This document shows positions 24,344 to 34,155 of a stretch of 64,000 bases of DNA, piece by piece. Under the pieces are notes generated by a model. That model was not told where the DNA came from. It was given only the letters and a program-made list of their open reading frames with translations, and did no database searches. The number at the start of each line of letters is the position of its first letter. The stretch's first letter is position 1. The DNA comes from Ilex aquifolium (lineage: Eukaryota; Streptophyta; Magnoliopsida; Aquifoliales; Aquifoliaceae): the NCBI GenBank assembly GCA_951799425.1, contig OX637397.1, forward strand, positions 14,126,064 to 14,190,063, read 5' to 3'. The position numbers and the translations under genes are program-made.

Positions 24344-25657
24344 TTGGCTAGTCCAAACCCAAAGCCTAGCCAATTACCCAGTCAAATACCATCCATCCAA
24401 ATAGCAAACCCTTACCAACCCCTTGGTAACCTAGTCAGACCAACCTACTAGTATTCCTTAGTAAGCACATGCACGGTCCAGTATCAAGCCTAGCAATCTA
24501 GCCCATCTAGTCCATATATGGCCTAGCCCATATCCTCAGTCAAACCCAGCCAAATAGTTAACCCATATCAATCTTAGTCAACCTACCAAGGCCCAAAAAC
24601 TGAACTAGTCAATAAAGTGCCAGCTCATAACATCTTCTCTATTAAGCCAGCCCATTCCCACCTTAGTAATGTAAAGGATCTAGTAAATGCTTACATAGAA
24701 CCCGGATGGACTTTCATACCCACTAGCTATGACAAGTCATGCTTGTTCTATCAAGACATTTTATTCTTTACCCAATCTATCTTTGTCAAACCGATACCTG
24801 ACAATAAAAACCCTAATAAAATTATCTATCATTCTCTGTACATTCAGAGGTTTATTTCTCTTAGTGAATGGGGATCTCACCCTTCTTCATCCCGAGATCT
24901 TCATGGTCATAACATTCAGTTTAATTACTATGACTACAAAGAGGCATGGTTTAAACTGATACTCTATCAAGATGAGTCTTACACTCATTCTTGGTTCATC
25001 CAATTTAGTAAAGATTTCAAAAGATAGATTCCTTCATGGTATCTATAGTGGTGGCATGTTCACGGCCCCATGATTGAAATCTTACCACTTGACCTCCAAG
25101 ATCAAGTGGCCTATTTCTCATATGCTTGTAAACCTGGTAAGCATGATAGTCAGTTTCCAGCATTATTAGCATTTTTTGTTAAATATAAAGTCCCATGGAT
25201 ATGTAATTGGAAATGGGAAATTATAGCAAATCAAGTTGTCCGGCAGTTTTATGTCAAGTGGTGGCCCAAGTTCCAGCACAGCCGTATAATTGCCCAGGTA
25301 CAAAAAGAATTTCCAGTAAAGGTTCCTACACCAGTTCCGGTTACAGGAACAATAGCAAGTTCTCCAGCAAGTCCAGCAAAACAGGTTATGCCATTCCTCA
25401 GGGTTTCTTCCCCAGAACAACAGGCACAACCTTCAGCAAAACCAGTGAAGCAAAAAAAATCCTCATCCAAGGATTCTAGTAAGCAAACAAAAAAGAAGTT
25501 ATCTTAGCTGATCGAATTAGCCCAGAAACTTTTACAGCAAGCCAGAGTTCTTCGTCACCAGCCTTAAGAAGCGTCTGTTAGCCCATCCATGGATCCCTTC
25601 CAGGATGCCCAAGACCCTTATAAAGGATATGATGATCTGGATATCACTACCCCATGA
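24344..25657 (+). pseudogene. Pararetroviral second ORF (florendovirus ORF2-like)
   Basis: A single frame of about 437 codons from 24344 to the TGA at 25655, broken by stops clustered in 24450-24575 and at 25025, 25505 and 25559. The first codon would be TTG in 'ttggctagtcca', so the original start may be mutated. The N-terminal third is Pro/Ser/Gln-rich. The middle has 'YIEPGWTFIPTSYDKSCLFY' and 'FFVKYKVPWICNWKWEI' followed by 'VKWWPKF'. The end is a Lys/Ser-rich segment plus a short acidic tail. In florendoviruses a protein of unknown function occupies this position downstream of the polyprotein. Confidence 0.65.
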
Positions 25658-26000
25658 TTCTTCTCTTTATGTGTGATAGCTTCAATCACTATTTTCTCCT
25701 TAAAAAAGAAAGAAAAGTTGTCTATTACACATAATGTTAAGAAATCATCTAGCAATCAAGCTCTTTCCTTAATAAAGGAGTCGATAGTCAGCACATCAAT
25801 CTGTTTTTCCACCAAAAGCAGATTCATTCAGCCAACAACAGGGGTCCACACCTGCACAAAGTCTAAAGTTACTTTAGTAAAAGAAATTCACCTTACTTTT
25901 CCACCCAAAGGTATAGGTAAAAGTATTCCACCCAAATTAAAGCAGCAGTAGAAGATAAAAGGATAATCATTCCAAAGATTCCCCCAGAAATTCTTACGCC
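25658..26000 (+). other. Pararetroviral intergenic region upstream of promoter
   Basis: A non-coding 340 bases between ORF2 and the TATA box. A 92-codon frame at 25673-25951 has no recognised domain and I do not call it a gene. Confidence 0.5.
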
Positions 26001-26009
26001 TATATAAGG
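26001..26009 (+). promoter_or_regulatory. TATA box of the pararetroviral pregenomic RNA promoter
   Basis: tatataagg in the expected place: after the last ORF and before a pyrimidine-rich transcribed leader. This is the position of the 35S-type promoter in caulimovirids. The box itself looks undamaged. Confidence 0.75.
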
Positions 26010-26290
26010 ACTCCAGTCTTCACCAGTAAAGCAGAGCTTGGTTCGGACAAAGTCATTACAAGCCAGAAAACACTCTTCTTATCCTTCTCTCATATTGTAT
26101 CTAGCCTTCATAATGATGCAAATGAAGAGCTTCCTTATCTCTAGCAACCTAGTCCAGTAGCTAGTAGTAAGTAATTTCAGCTATTGTAATTTCTTTATTT
26201 TGTAAAATTAAAGAAATAGTTTTAATTCAATAAGTTTTAATTCACCACCATTCCTTATATTTATCATTTACTTGTGTTTACTCATGCCTG
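26010..26290 (+). other. Pararetroviral R/leader and polyadenylation region
   Basis: A transcribed-leader-like segment downstream of the TATA box, with AT-rich polyadenylation-type sequences (about 26195-26235). A second primer-binding site is not found before homology appears to end. Confidence 0.45.
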
Positions 26291-27135
26291 CATCATATTG
26301 CATCATAGATATATATAATTATAATAAGTTGTGCACACCCATAAACTTGGTCTTGATTTATATATTTGTGAGTTCTTTTTGTTCTAAATTAGAAATTCAA
26401 AATTTAAATCGTTTGTAATTGGCTTATAATTGATCTCTAATTTTCTAAGATTAATGATTTACTTGTTTCAATTGAATTTTAGAGGTATTATTACGCTTAC
26501 TTCTTGAATTCTTATTTAATAACTTTGTGATTTTAATGTAAAATATAAAAATACATCAAGGTCAATTTTCTAAGATCTATGAGAAATAACTTGAGACAAA
26601 TCTATTGTTCAAATCAACTCTCAATTAAAAACATGATTTATCAATTATATCACTATATGTGTATGACTCGAGTGTAATTAACAGTTGACTTCAATGTGAT
26701 CATTTGGTAAAAAATAATATTATTTGATAATGACCTTTTTTATTTGCATTTAGAATTTCTTTTAGATGTTTTATTTTTATGAAACCTTTTTTATGGAAGA
26801 TTTAGATTTTAATGGGGTGTAGATTTGTGATTTATATCATTTTATGATCATACATAAAATTAGAGTCATCTTTGTGAAAGTCTAAAATCATTAATCGCTT
26901 CATGTTATAGAGTCGCAGCTAGTTAAATTGTCCACCCTTAAATTAATTTCTGGCTTCGCCCCTGATTAACGTAAAACATTAGAAATATTATAAATTTAAA
27001 AAAAAAACGAATAGAAACACTTGAAACCATACAAAAACATACAACACAATACATTATACATGACATTAACAGTGATCAAGGCCTGCTGATTGAAAACCAA
27101 TCACTTTTGTCTGACATCTTTTCATTCAGTTGCAG
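26291..27135. other. Intergenic DNA with a hAT-like right terminus
   Basis: No gene is seen. 'gtccacccttaaattaatttctggcttcgcccctg' ending at 26964, taken as two shorter words, matches the right end of the hAT element closing at 33695, so this is a remnant of that family. The left partner is not seen. Confidence 0.45.
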
Positions 27136-28139
27136 TGCCGGCATATCGCTTAGGCCATTAAAGCCATTGCCTTGGGCCCCAAATGGAAATAAAATTTTAA
27201 GGCCTCAAAATAAAATTGTATATAATGCTATTAAATTTAATTTTTTAATTTAATTTAAAATTTTAATGCATTTTGACCATGAAATTAGTAGTAGGGGTTA
27301 ACATTGAAAGAAATTCACTAACAATTGAATAAACACAATTTATTTGGTCTCAAAATTAAATCCCTAAATTTAGTATAAATAGTAATATTGTATAATTTTT
27401 TACAAAAAATTTTAGGACCCTAAAGTATATCTTAATGTTTTTTATCTTACCTAGTATTTATGATACACATAAAACATATGTCATTACTTAATAATTTTTT
27501 TTTTTTGGTTTCTTACTTTCAAAACCAACCTTCTAACTTATTGTTTATCAACTAATAGTTATAAAACTATAACCTAATATATTGGGAGATTAAATTTGAG
27601 ATCACTTCTCATATGTAACGGATTTTTTCTTAGTAATTTTCTCAAAGCGCACAAAATGACCATAAAACAGAGTGAGTCGAAGCATTTCACTGTCTAAAAT
27701 TATCTTCTTCTTTTTTCCTTGTGACTATTTGAAAGTAATTGTAACCATAATTATCTTGCTAAAATTTTCTTGTTAAAAACATCTATTCTTGGACCATTCA
27801 TTTCACACAAATTTTTATTTTTATATTTATTCCAAAAAAAATTATTTTATTTGTTATTCTAAATTTTCATTCTCTTTATTTATTTATTTTTTTCAACAGA
27901 TAACAAGTTTAATTTCATTTGGTTGAGTATTTGATTTTTGTTGACTAAATTTTCATGGACAAAGTTTGAATTCAAAAAAGCAGAAACAAAAAAAAAATTA
28001 AATAAACATTTTTTAATATTTTTACAATTTTTTAGTATTATTTATATTATCATAATAAATATTCATTGGGCTTAATTTAACATTTTTAGCCTAGGGCCTC
28101 CAGTTATGTTGGGCCTCCACTAATATTGGACCGCCACTG
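27136..28139. mobile_element. hAT-type non-autonomous element, same family as 11976-13994
   Basis: The left end tgccggcatatcgcttaggc ('ccttgggccccaaat' follows) and the right end ggaccgccactg are inverted-repeat-like. agttgcag stands directly on both sides (27128-27135 and 28140-28147), a perfect 8-bp TSD. A hAT terminus should begin CAG here, so the left TSD and element share or have lost one cag. Internal 'gggcctcaaaa' and 'gttgggcctcc' words recur in the other copy. No transposase. Confidence 0.75.
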
Positions 28140-28147
28140 AGTTGCAG

Positions 28148-29289
28148 TAAAATCTGATTATATAGCCCGAAAAAGTTCATGTTTAGACGATTTCGTCTTC
28201 TATTTCAGCGAAAAAGTACTAAACACTCTATTTAGTACGAAACCTTACCATTTCGGATAGAGTAATTCTATTTACATCTGAAATTTTGATTTAAATTGCT
28301 GATTTAATGGTAGTTTCATTGAAATTATTATATCAATACCAAATTATAATGAATTAAATTAATAAATTAAGTTAATAAATTAGATCTCAATAACAATACT
28401 CTTTCAAATATACAACACCTTTTTTGCTTCGAGAGATTAAAATTTAGAAACGTTTCGTATCATAAGAAACGAAACGAAAATTAAATTCATGGTCTCACGT
28501 CAATTATTACTCGTCGCCTCTTAGAGGGAGAGAGAGAGAGAGAACTCCCCAAAATTTGGTACTTTTATGGTAAATTCGTTAATATACACGTGCGTTACAC
28601 GTGAATAATTTTCAATGAATTCGCGTGTTGTTTTGAAAAATTTACAATGATTCTCTGAATATATTTCTTACTATGGGGAGTCTACTAATTGTTGATAACG
28701 AACATATGGAATCCAATCAAATTGTTTGATATTATGTTAGTTACTCAAACAATTATCTTTTTTTTTTTTAATAAGTATTTTTTTTTGGGGGATGGGAATG
28801 GGGATGGGGATGGGGAGGGGGAGGGGGGAGAGAGACTTGAACCCTTTATTTCAAGAAGACAAAGCCTTCACAAAGAAAGGAGTACCATTTGATTTGACCT
28901 CAAACAATTATCTTACATTTATATTTAATAAGATAAATATGAAACAAAATTGAAGCAACTTTTAATCTAAGAATCTAGCCAAGAATGGTACAACCTAACA
29001 TAAAAAAACAAGAATTAGAGAAATATTAGGAGTTTTATAACCGAAAGAAATCATAAATATGACCACAAAGGTCTAGACCTCTTAGAATGAAGCATGATGT
29101 TGGGAAACCCTAAATGAGAGAGAAACTATCATTTTGATCTCCGTTCTTAATCAATGAACGTTCCTCTAAAATAATGGGGTCTAGAAAAACCCTGCACTTA
29201 TCTTTTTTTAGAAAAGTGAAAAATAAGACCCTAAACTTATTTTGTTAGTTTACAATAAATAATTTTTTGTTAGCCCTTCCATAGAAGAA
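28148..29289. other. Intergenic DNA with microsatellites
   Basis: No gene is seen. There is a (GA)n run at about 28525-28543 and a GGGGATG/GGGGAGG purine-rich run at 28786-28833. 28320-28400 resembles one arm of the following foldback MITE. Confidence 0.45.
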
Positions 29290-29865
29290 AGAGCAATGTT
29301 ATTGAGACTTAATTTACTGACTTAATTTATTGACTTAATTCACTATGACATTTGGATTGACTGTAGTCTCCATCAAACATTGAGACTTGATGTTAATCCA
29401 ATAATTTTAATGAACTCACATCATTAGGTCCAAATAGCATTACTGTAGAAGAAATAACAGTGAACTGAAGGAAACCACAATATGGAATTCCTAAAATTTC
29501 ATTTGCGCTACGAAATATTCAACTTGAACATAATATATAAAGGTATTTTTGCAATTCACTTTATGTATACATTGAATGCATTCAACACCAAGTTTTAATG
29601 TTTAATGGGGCCTACAGTAAATTCAAAAATCATAGTAAATTAAGTCAGCAAATTAGGTCATAATATTTTACTCTTTACCAATAAGTAATGTTATTTGAAC
29701 CTAAAAATTTGATATAATTTGCTAATCTAATGATGTGGTTTCATTGGAACCATTGGATTAACACCAAGTTCTAATGTTTGATGGGACGCACAATGAATCC
29801 AAAGGTCATAGTGAATTAAATCAATAGCATAACTCTTTACCAATTGAATTGATGGATATTAGTAA
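29290..29865. mobile_element. Foldback MITE
   Basis: The left arm (about 29290-29450, 'cactatgacatttggattgac', 'catcaaacattgagacttg') and right arm (about 29690-29860, 'caagttctaatgtttgatggg', 'aatccaaaggtcatagtg') are imperfect reverse complements. A third, partial copy of the arm lies between them at 29585-29680. No coding content and no clear TSD. Confidence 0.65.
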
Positions 29866-29979
29866 TCTGAGAATTTCAAAAGTTTTCATGACATTATAAG
29901 TTATGCACGTTACATTTTAGTGTCAAAATTTGGATTTGCGAAGTTATGCACGTTAAAAATGACATTATAAAATTATTTA

Positions 29980-31134
29980 GGGTAAATTATATTCACACCT
30001 GATATTTGGCTTTATTACACGAACACTCCCCTCACGTTTCAAAAATAACACTAAGACCCCTTCACATTTGAACACTTGTGACAACCGCACTGCTTTTGTA
30101 TGACAGGCGTTACATATTACATTAAAAATACTTTTTTACCCTTATAACATTGAGATTAACAATCTCTTAATCAAATTTGTCTTAAAAAATTTAATTAAAT
30201 CAAACCAATCTACTAATTAAGGTAATTTATCTCCAAAATTCTTTCAATTATAGTTAATTTCATTCATTAATTTAAATTTGGCCCCCAAATTCAATTCTAA
30301 TTTATACACAATTAACACGACTAACACCATCACCATGCACCACCAATTGCCGCCTCCACCATTAGTGAAATCCACCACACAAACCCACCCAATTTGCCCC
30401 CAAATCCACAACACAAACCCACCAAACCAGCAATCTCCACCGCCACAACCCACCTTCCAGTGAAATCCACCACGCACCGCGAGTCCATAACCCATAAACA
30501 AACCCCTCTGCAACACCCAGAAACAAACCCCTCCCCTCCCCCCCACTGCCTAAGATTCTCTGTCTCTGTGTGTGTGGCTGATGGACAGTATAGCGGCCCC
30601 TTCGACTGTGAAGAACTCAGATTTGAAAATCGAAAAAACTTGGATCTCAAAACTTTGAAAACTCTCTCTACTCCATTTTGACCATGAAGAACTCAGATTT
30701 GGAATATTGAAATAAATCTCTCTCTCTCTCTGCAATGCTTATGGCTAAAAGTGGTGGGTGGCTAAGGCAAGTTTTCGATTTTGAGGTGTTTGGCTGTACC
30801 TTGAGGAGGTGGGTTTGGGTTTTGAGTTTTTTTGGGTTTTGGCGGTGATGGCTTTATTGTGGTGTTGGTGGTTGTGGGTGACAGACATTGGTGGGAAGTG
30901 GGGTTGGTTGTGGGTGGTGGATGCTGGTGGGGAATGGTGTTGGGGTGACATTTTGGATGAGGATGACCACTAGAGGGTGCTGTAGTGGTGGGGAGCTGCT
31001 GACAATTTTCGCCGCTAGGCAAGGGTTTCCCTCTCTCTGCCTGTGTGTGTATATATATATATACTCGCACACACAGAGATGGGCTAAGGGAGAGAGAGAG
31101 AGAGAAGATTGATGATTTTCGGGTTAGTTCATCG

Positions 31135-31191
<57 letters not shown>

Positions 31192-31406
31192 CACTGGGAT
31201 TACTGGTGCAGAGGCGGCGAAGATTAGGGTTAGGGATAGGGCTTTGGGTTTTGGTTTGAGTTTGTGTTAAACAGAAGGGTAAAATAGTCTTTTTATTATG
31301 ATAGTTAACTCCATCTAACCAATGGGGTCTCTGTGTAATTGTTGAAATATGAGAGGGTGTCCGTGTAATAAAGCCAAATATCAGGGGGTGTGAGTGTAAT
31401 TTATCC
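29980..31406. mobile_element. Mutator-like non-autonomous element with 9-bp TSD
   Basis: The termini GGGTAAATTA and TAATTTATCC extend into inverted arms (left 29980-30120, right about 31300-31406, for example 'ggctttattacac' against 'gtgtaataaagcc'). Flanks are aattattta (29971-29979) and tattattta (31407-31415), 8 of 9 matching. The interior is unusually GC-rich for the window: C-rich on the left, G/T-rich on the right, with 'aagaactcagatttg' twice and microsatellites. The many short frames here are unsupported. The composition may reflect a captured gene segment, but I cannot identify one. Confidence 0.8.
31137..31188. repeat. (GA)26 microsatellite
   Basis: 52 uninterrupted bases of gaga, inside the Mutator-like element. 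Confidence 0.95.
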
Positions 31407-31930
31407 TATTATTTAATCAAAAACATTCGACATGTATGGATATTTAGAAATGTTGGAGAGGTAATATTAAAAAATCAAGATATAGATAATGTTTTTTCTA
31501 TAATCAATGCCCACCCTTGTCACCACCATTGTATCACCGCCGTGGCTACCATTGCCACCACCACCACCACTACTATTACCACAATTGTAATGGTGGTGAT
31601 AGGAATAAAGTAGTTGTGGTGAGATGGTTAAAGAGAATGACAAAATTAGAATAATAATAATTTTCAGACTTTAACTTTTTATATTTATCAAACAGTTTGA
31701 TTCAATTCAATATTTAAATTTCAGTATATACCAAACAATTTGTAAATTAAAAAAATTCAACATTTAACATTTAAAATTCAGCATTCAATTTTAAGTATTC
31801 AGCTTTCAGTTTTATCAAACATCATCGTAATCTTGCCCTTATTTATGATGCCTTAACTGTTTTGAAAACCCAATCAAATCAACTGAACTATTGGCACAAA
31901 TTTAGGTTTTCCAATACATTTGAATTTGGT
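31407..31930. other. Intergenic DNA with CCA/GGT palindromic patch
   Basis: 31540-31600 contains (CCA)n followed by its complement 'gtaatggtggtgat'. No gene is seen. Confidence 0.4.
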
Positions 31931-32270
31931 ACATAATTAGGGTATTTTAGCAGAAGTTCTTAAAGAGTTCAAATATATTATGCCATCAGAGCTAGAAGAG
32001 CTGAGGAAACAATTGAGGGAGTTGTTGGATGCCGGATTTCTCAAGTCGTCAAAGGCCCCATATGGTGTACCAGTGCTGTTTCAAAAGAAACACGATGGGA
32101 GTATTCGACTTTCTAGTGATGGCTTTTGGCTTGACCAGTGCCCCCAACAACTTTTACACCCTGATGAACGATTGTTCCACCCCTACCTGGACCGGTTTGT
32201 GGTGGTAGATCTTGATGATATTGTGGTCTATAGTGGGACGCTTGAAGAGCACGTGGAACAAAACAAGATT
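31931..32270 (+). pseudogene. Ty3/gypsy reverse transcriptase fragment
   Basis: '[19 protein letters not shown]', '[20 protein letters not shown]' and then, out of frame, a patch corresponding to the 'FGLTSAP' motif region, and '[20 protein letters not shown]' are all typical of a chromovirus-type gypsy RT. The segment between 'SIRL' and the FGLTSAP motif (normally about 70 residues) is deleted. The catalytic YLDD reads DLDD, so the first residue is changed. It stops making sense at about 32260, where a mitochondrial-like segment begins in the same reading. Confidence 0.8.
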
Positions 32271-32479
32271 ATTTCGTTCCATTTTTAGTAAAATAGTGAA
32301 GGATATTCCATTAGTAATGAAAAAAAAAAGGGTTGAGGGAATTCGTATATGTTGTTCAGGTCGATTCAAAGGTGGAGAAATAGCTAGAACTGAATGCAGA
32401 AAGTATGGAAACATATCTTGTAATGTATTTCACCAAAAAATCGATTATGCTCCTGTGGAAGTATCGAATGATTTATAAA
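32255..32479 (+). pseudogene. rps3: Mitochondrial rps3 fragment in nuclear DNA (NUMT)
   Basis: The frame reading '[18 protein letters not shown]' then '[20 protein letters not shown]' and '[15 protein letters not shown]' closely follows the C-terminal domain of plant mitochondrial ribosomal protein S3, as I know the family. The protein normally binds the 3' end of the small rRNA in the mitochondrial ribosome. Only about 70 residues are present, the end of the domain is missing, and it is fused upstream to gypsy RT. It is therefore a transferred organelle fragment, not a working gene. It could also be an rps3 piece from an old nuclear transfer carried by a transposon. Confidence 0.75.
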
Positions 32480-32813
32480 AATTGAAACTGGATTGGGAAA
32501 ATATTTAAAAATACAGACTGACAGCATGACGCATCCACTAGTTCGCCTGTGAAAGCCAGCATTATAAAATTGAGATTTTGTTGTTCATTTTCGTGATAAT
32601 ATAATATAGACTTATAGGACATGTTTAGTTGGAGTGTGGTAAATAAGATGGCAAATTTGATTGCAATCCAATCCAATGGGGAAAGATAAAGTGGTATAAT
32701 GTTTGAATCAAGATTTAGATAATATGTGAGTTTATTATCGTAATCTATTGCATTAACTTTTAAAAAATAAAAACACTCTATATCAATGTATGACTCTCTC
32801 GCTCACATATAGG

Positions 32814-33695
32814 CAAGGGCGGAGGGAGGCTAGGGCCAGGGTGGGCACGTGCCCCCCCTAAAAAAAAAAAATTTTTTTTAGTTAAGTATATATATTATAA
32901 ATTTGTATAATATATTATTTGTACCCACCCAAAATCCAAGATAAAAATATTAGACCCACATTATTTATCCAAAAAATTTAAAAAATTAAATATTTGACCT
33001 ATCACAATCCACCCAAACCTATTAAAAAAACAAAAATTTTAGCCCAACATTAAAAACAAAATTTTTGGTCCAACATTAAAAACAAAACTTTTGGCCCACC
33101 CACCATTAAAAAACAAAATTTTTGGCTCACTTGACTAAGGGGAGAAAAGAGTATAAAATCCCTAGTTGCAACTAAATAAAAAATAATTTTACTACGGACT
33201 TCTGATTGTACGCATTGATAGAAAACTAGCGAAAAATTAATTTACATTTAATTCATATACAAAATTTTAGTGATTTTTAAAAATTTTATATTTTATTGAA
33301 ATATATAATTAGGTTAAAAATGTACTAAAATATTTTTTTTTTGTGTCTTTTTGTTAGAATTTTGTTTCGGCTAAATAAAAATTGAATTTACTATTTCACA
33401 ATAATTTTGTTTTGATTCTTATTTTTTTGTTATTCTTGAACTGAATTTTTTTGAATCAATTTCGGCTAAATATTTTTTTATACCAGTTATATTTTGTCCC
33501 CTCATAGACATTTATGGCTTCGCCCCTGACAATATATATTTTTTTTTGGGCATTTTTTATGTTAAATGGACTTCATGTATCAAATATAATATAATAAATA
33601 TAAATATATTATATAGTGTAATTGATTAGAAGAAAAAAAATTAGAGTACTTAATTAAAGTGTCCACCCTTACCAGAATTCCTGGCTCCGCCCCTG
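32814..33695. mobile_element. hAT-type non-autonomous element with perfect 8-bp TSD
   Basis: The left end CAAGGGCGGAGGGAGGC and right end (reverse complement CAGGGGCGGAGCCAGGAATT) are inverted repeats. catatagg stands on both sides (32806-32813 and 33696-33703). A second internal terminus of the same type, cgcccctg, lies at 33521-33528, suggesting a composite of two related elements. The interior is AT-rich with repeated 'ttaaaaacaaaattttt(g)gcc' units at about 33020-33125. No transposase. Confidence 0.85.
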
Positions 33696-33703
33696 CATAT
33701 AGG

Positions 33704-34061
33704 AGTACTTTAGTCATGCTTGGATATTAATACAAGTCAACCCTCATTTATTAACACCTATTATTTGTGTGTCTATATTATGTCTATGTTGTAAGATTAC
33801 AAGTATCAGTAAGATAATAAGAGATTCATTAAAATCAAGTTGTATAGAATGATTCAAACTTGTAATCAAATGTCTGGCGGATTAATTCGGTCCAAATTAA
33901 TTTCTTAATATCTGAACCAAACATAGTCTTAGCATATGTTTATAGTTCTACACCTAAATAGCAAAACAGATAAGTAATTAATTAGACGTATAAGGAAACA
34001 AGTAATTGATTCCTTTTCGTTCATCTTCTCTCCTAATTATAAACCTTACAACCAAATGACA
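33704..34061. promoter_or_regulatory. Upstream region of the polygalacturonase gene
   Basis: About 360 bases between the hAT element and the TATA box. AT-rich; no motif stands out strongly enough to name. Confidence 0.4.
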
Positions 34062-34070
34062 CTATAAAAG
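34062..34070 (+). promoter_or_regulatory. TATA box of the polygalacturonase gene
   Basis: ctataaaag about 90 bases before the ATG at 34156. A transcription start about 30 bases downstream would give a 5' UTR of around 60 bases. Confidence 0.65.
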
Positions 34071-34155
34071 AACAAGAAGATAGCAATTTCTTCTTGCCCA
34101 TGAGAGAATTAGAAGTAGAACAAGAGTTGCATTAAAAAAAAAAAAAGAAGTAGAG

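Larger units (their letters stand above)
18315..26290 (+). mobile_element. Endogenous pararetrovirus (Caulimoviridae, Florendovirus-like), rearranged and inactive
   Basis: About 8 kb of old viral DNA. There are no LTRs and no integrase. The plus-strand order is movement protein (C-terminal part), capsid with zinc knuckle, aspartic protease, reverse transcriptase and RNase H, followed by a second ORF and a TATA promoter. This is the order of florendoviruses, which are known mainly as integrated copies in plant genomes. The 5' leader and N-terminal movement protein lie inverted on the minus strand at 18315-19141. Many stops and at least two frameshifts make the copy inactive. The genus call rests on gene order and the second ORF. 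The right boundary is approximate. Confidence 0.8.

Noticed and set aside
25166..25470. Cys-rich minus-strand frames opposite the pararetroviral ORF2
   Set aside because: Antisense of the ORF2 frame; the plus-strand reading carries the family motifs.
30244..31227. Several overlapping frames in a GC-shifted region
   Set aside because: They overlap on both strands inside a Mutator-like element with microsatellites and show no recognisable domain.
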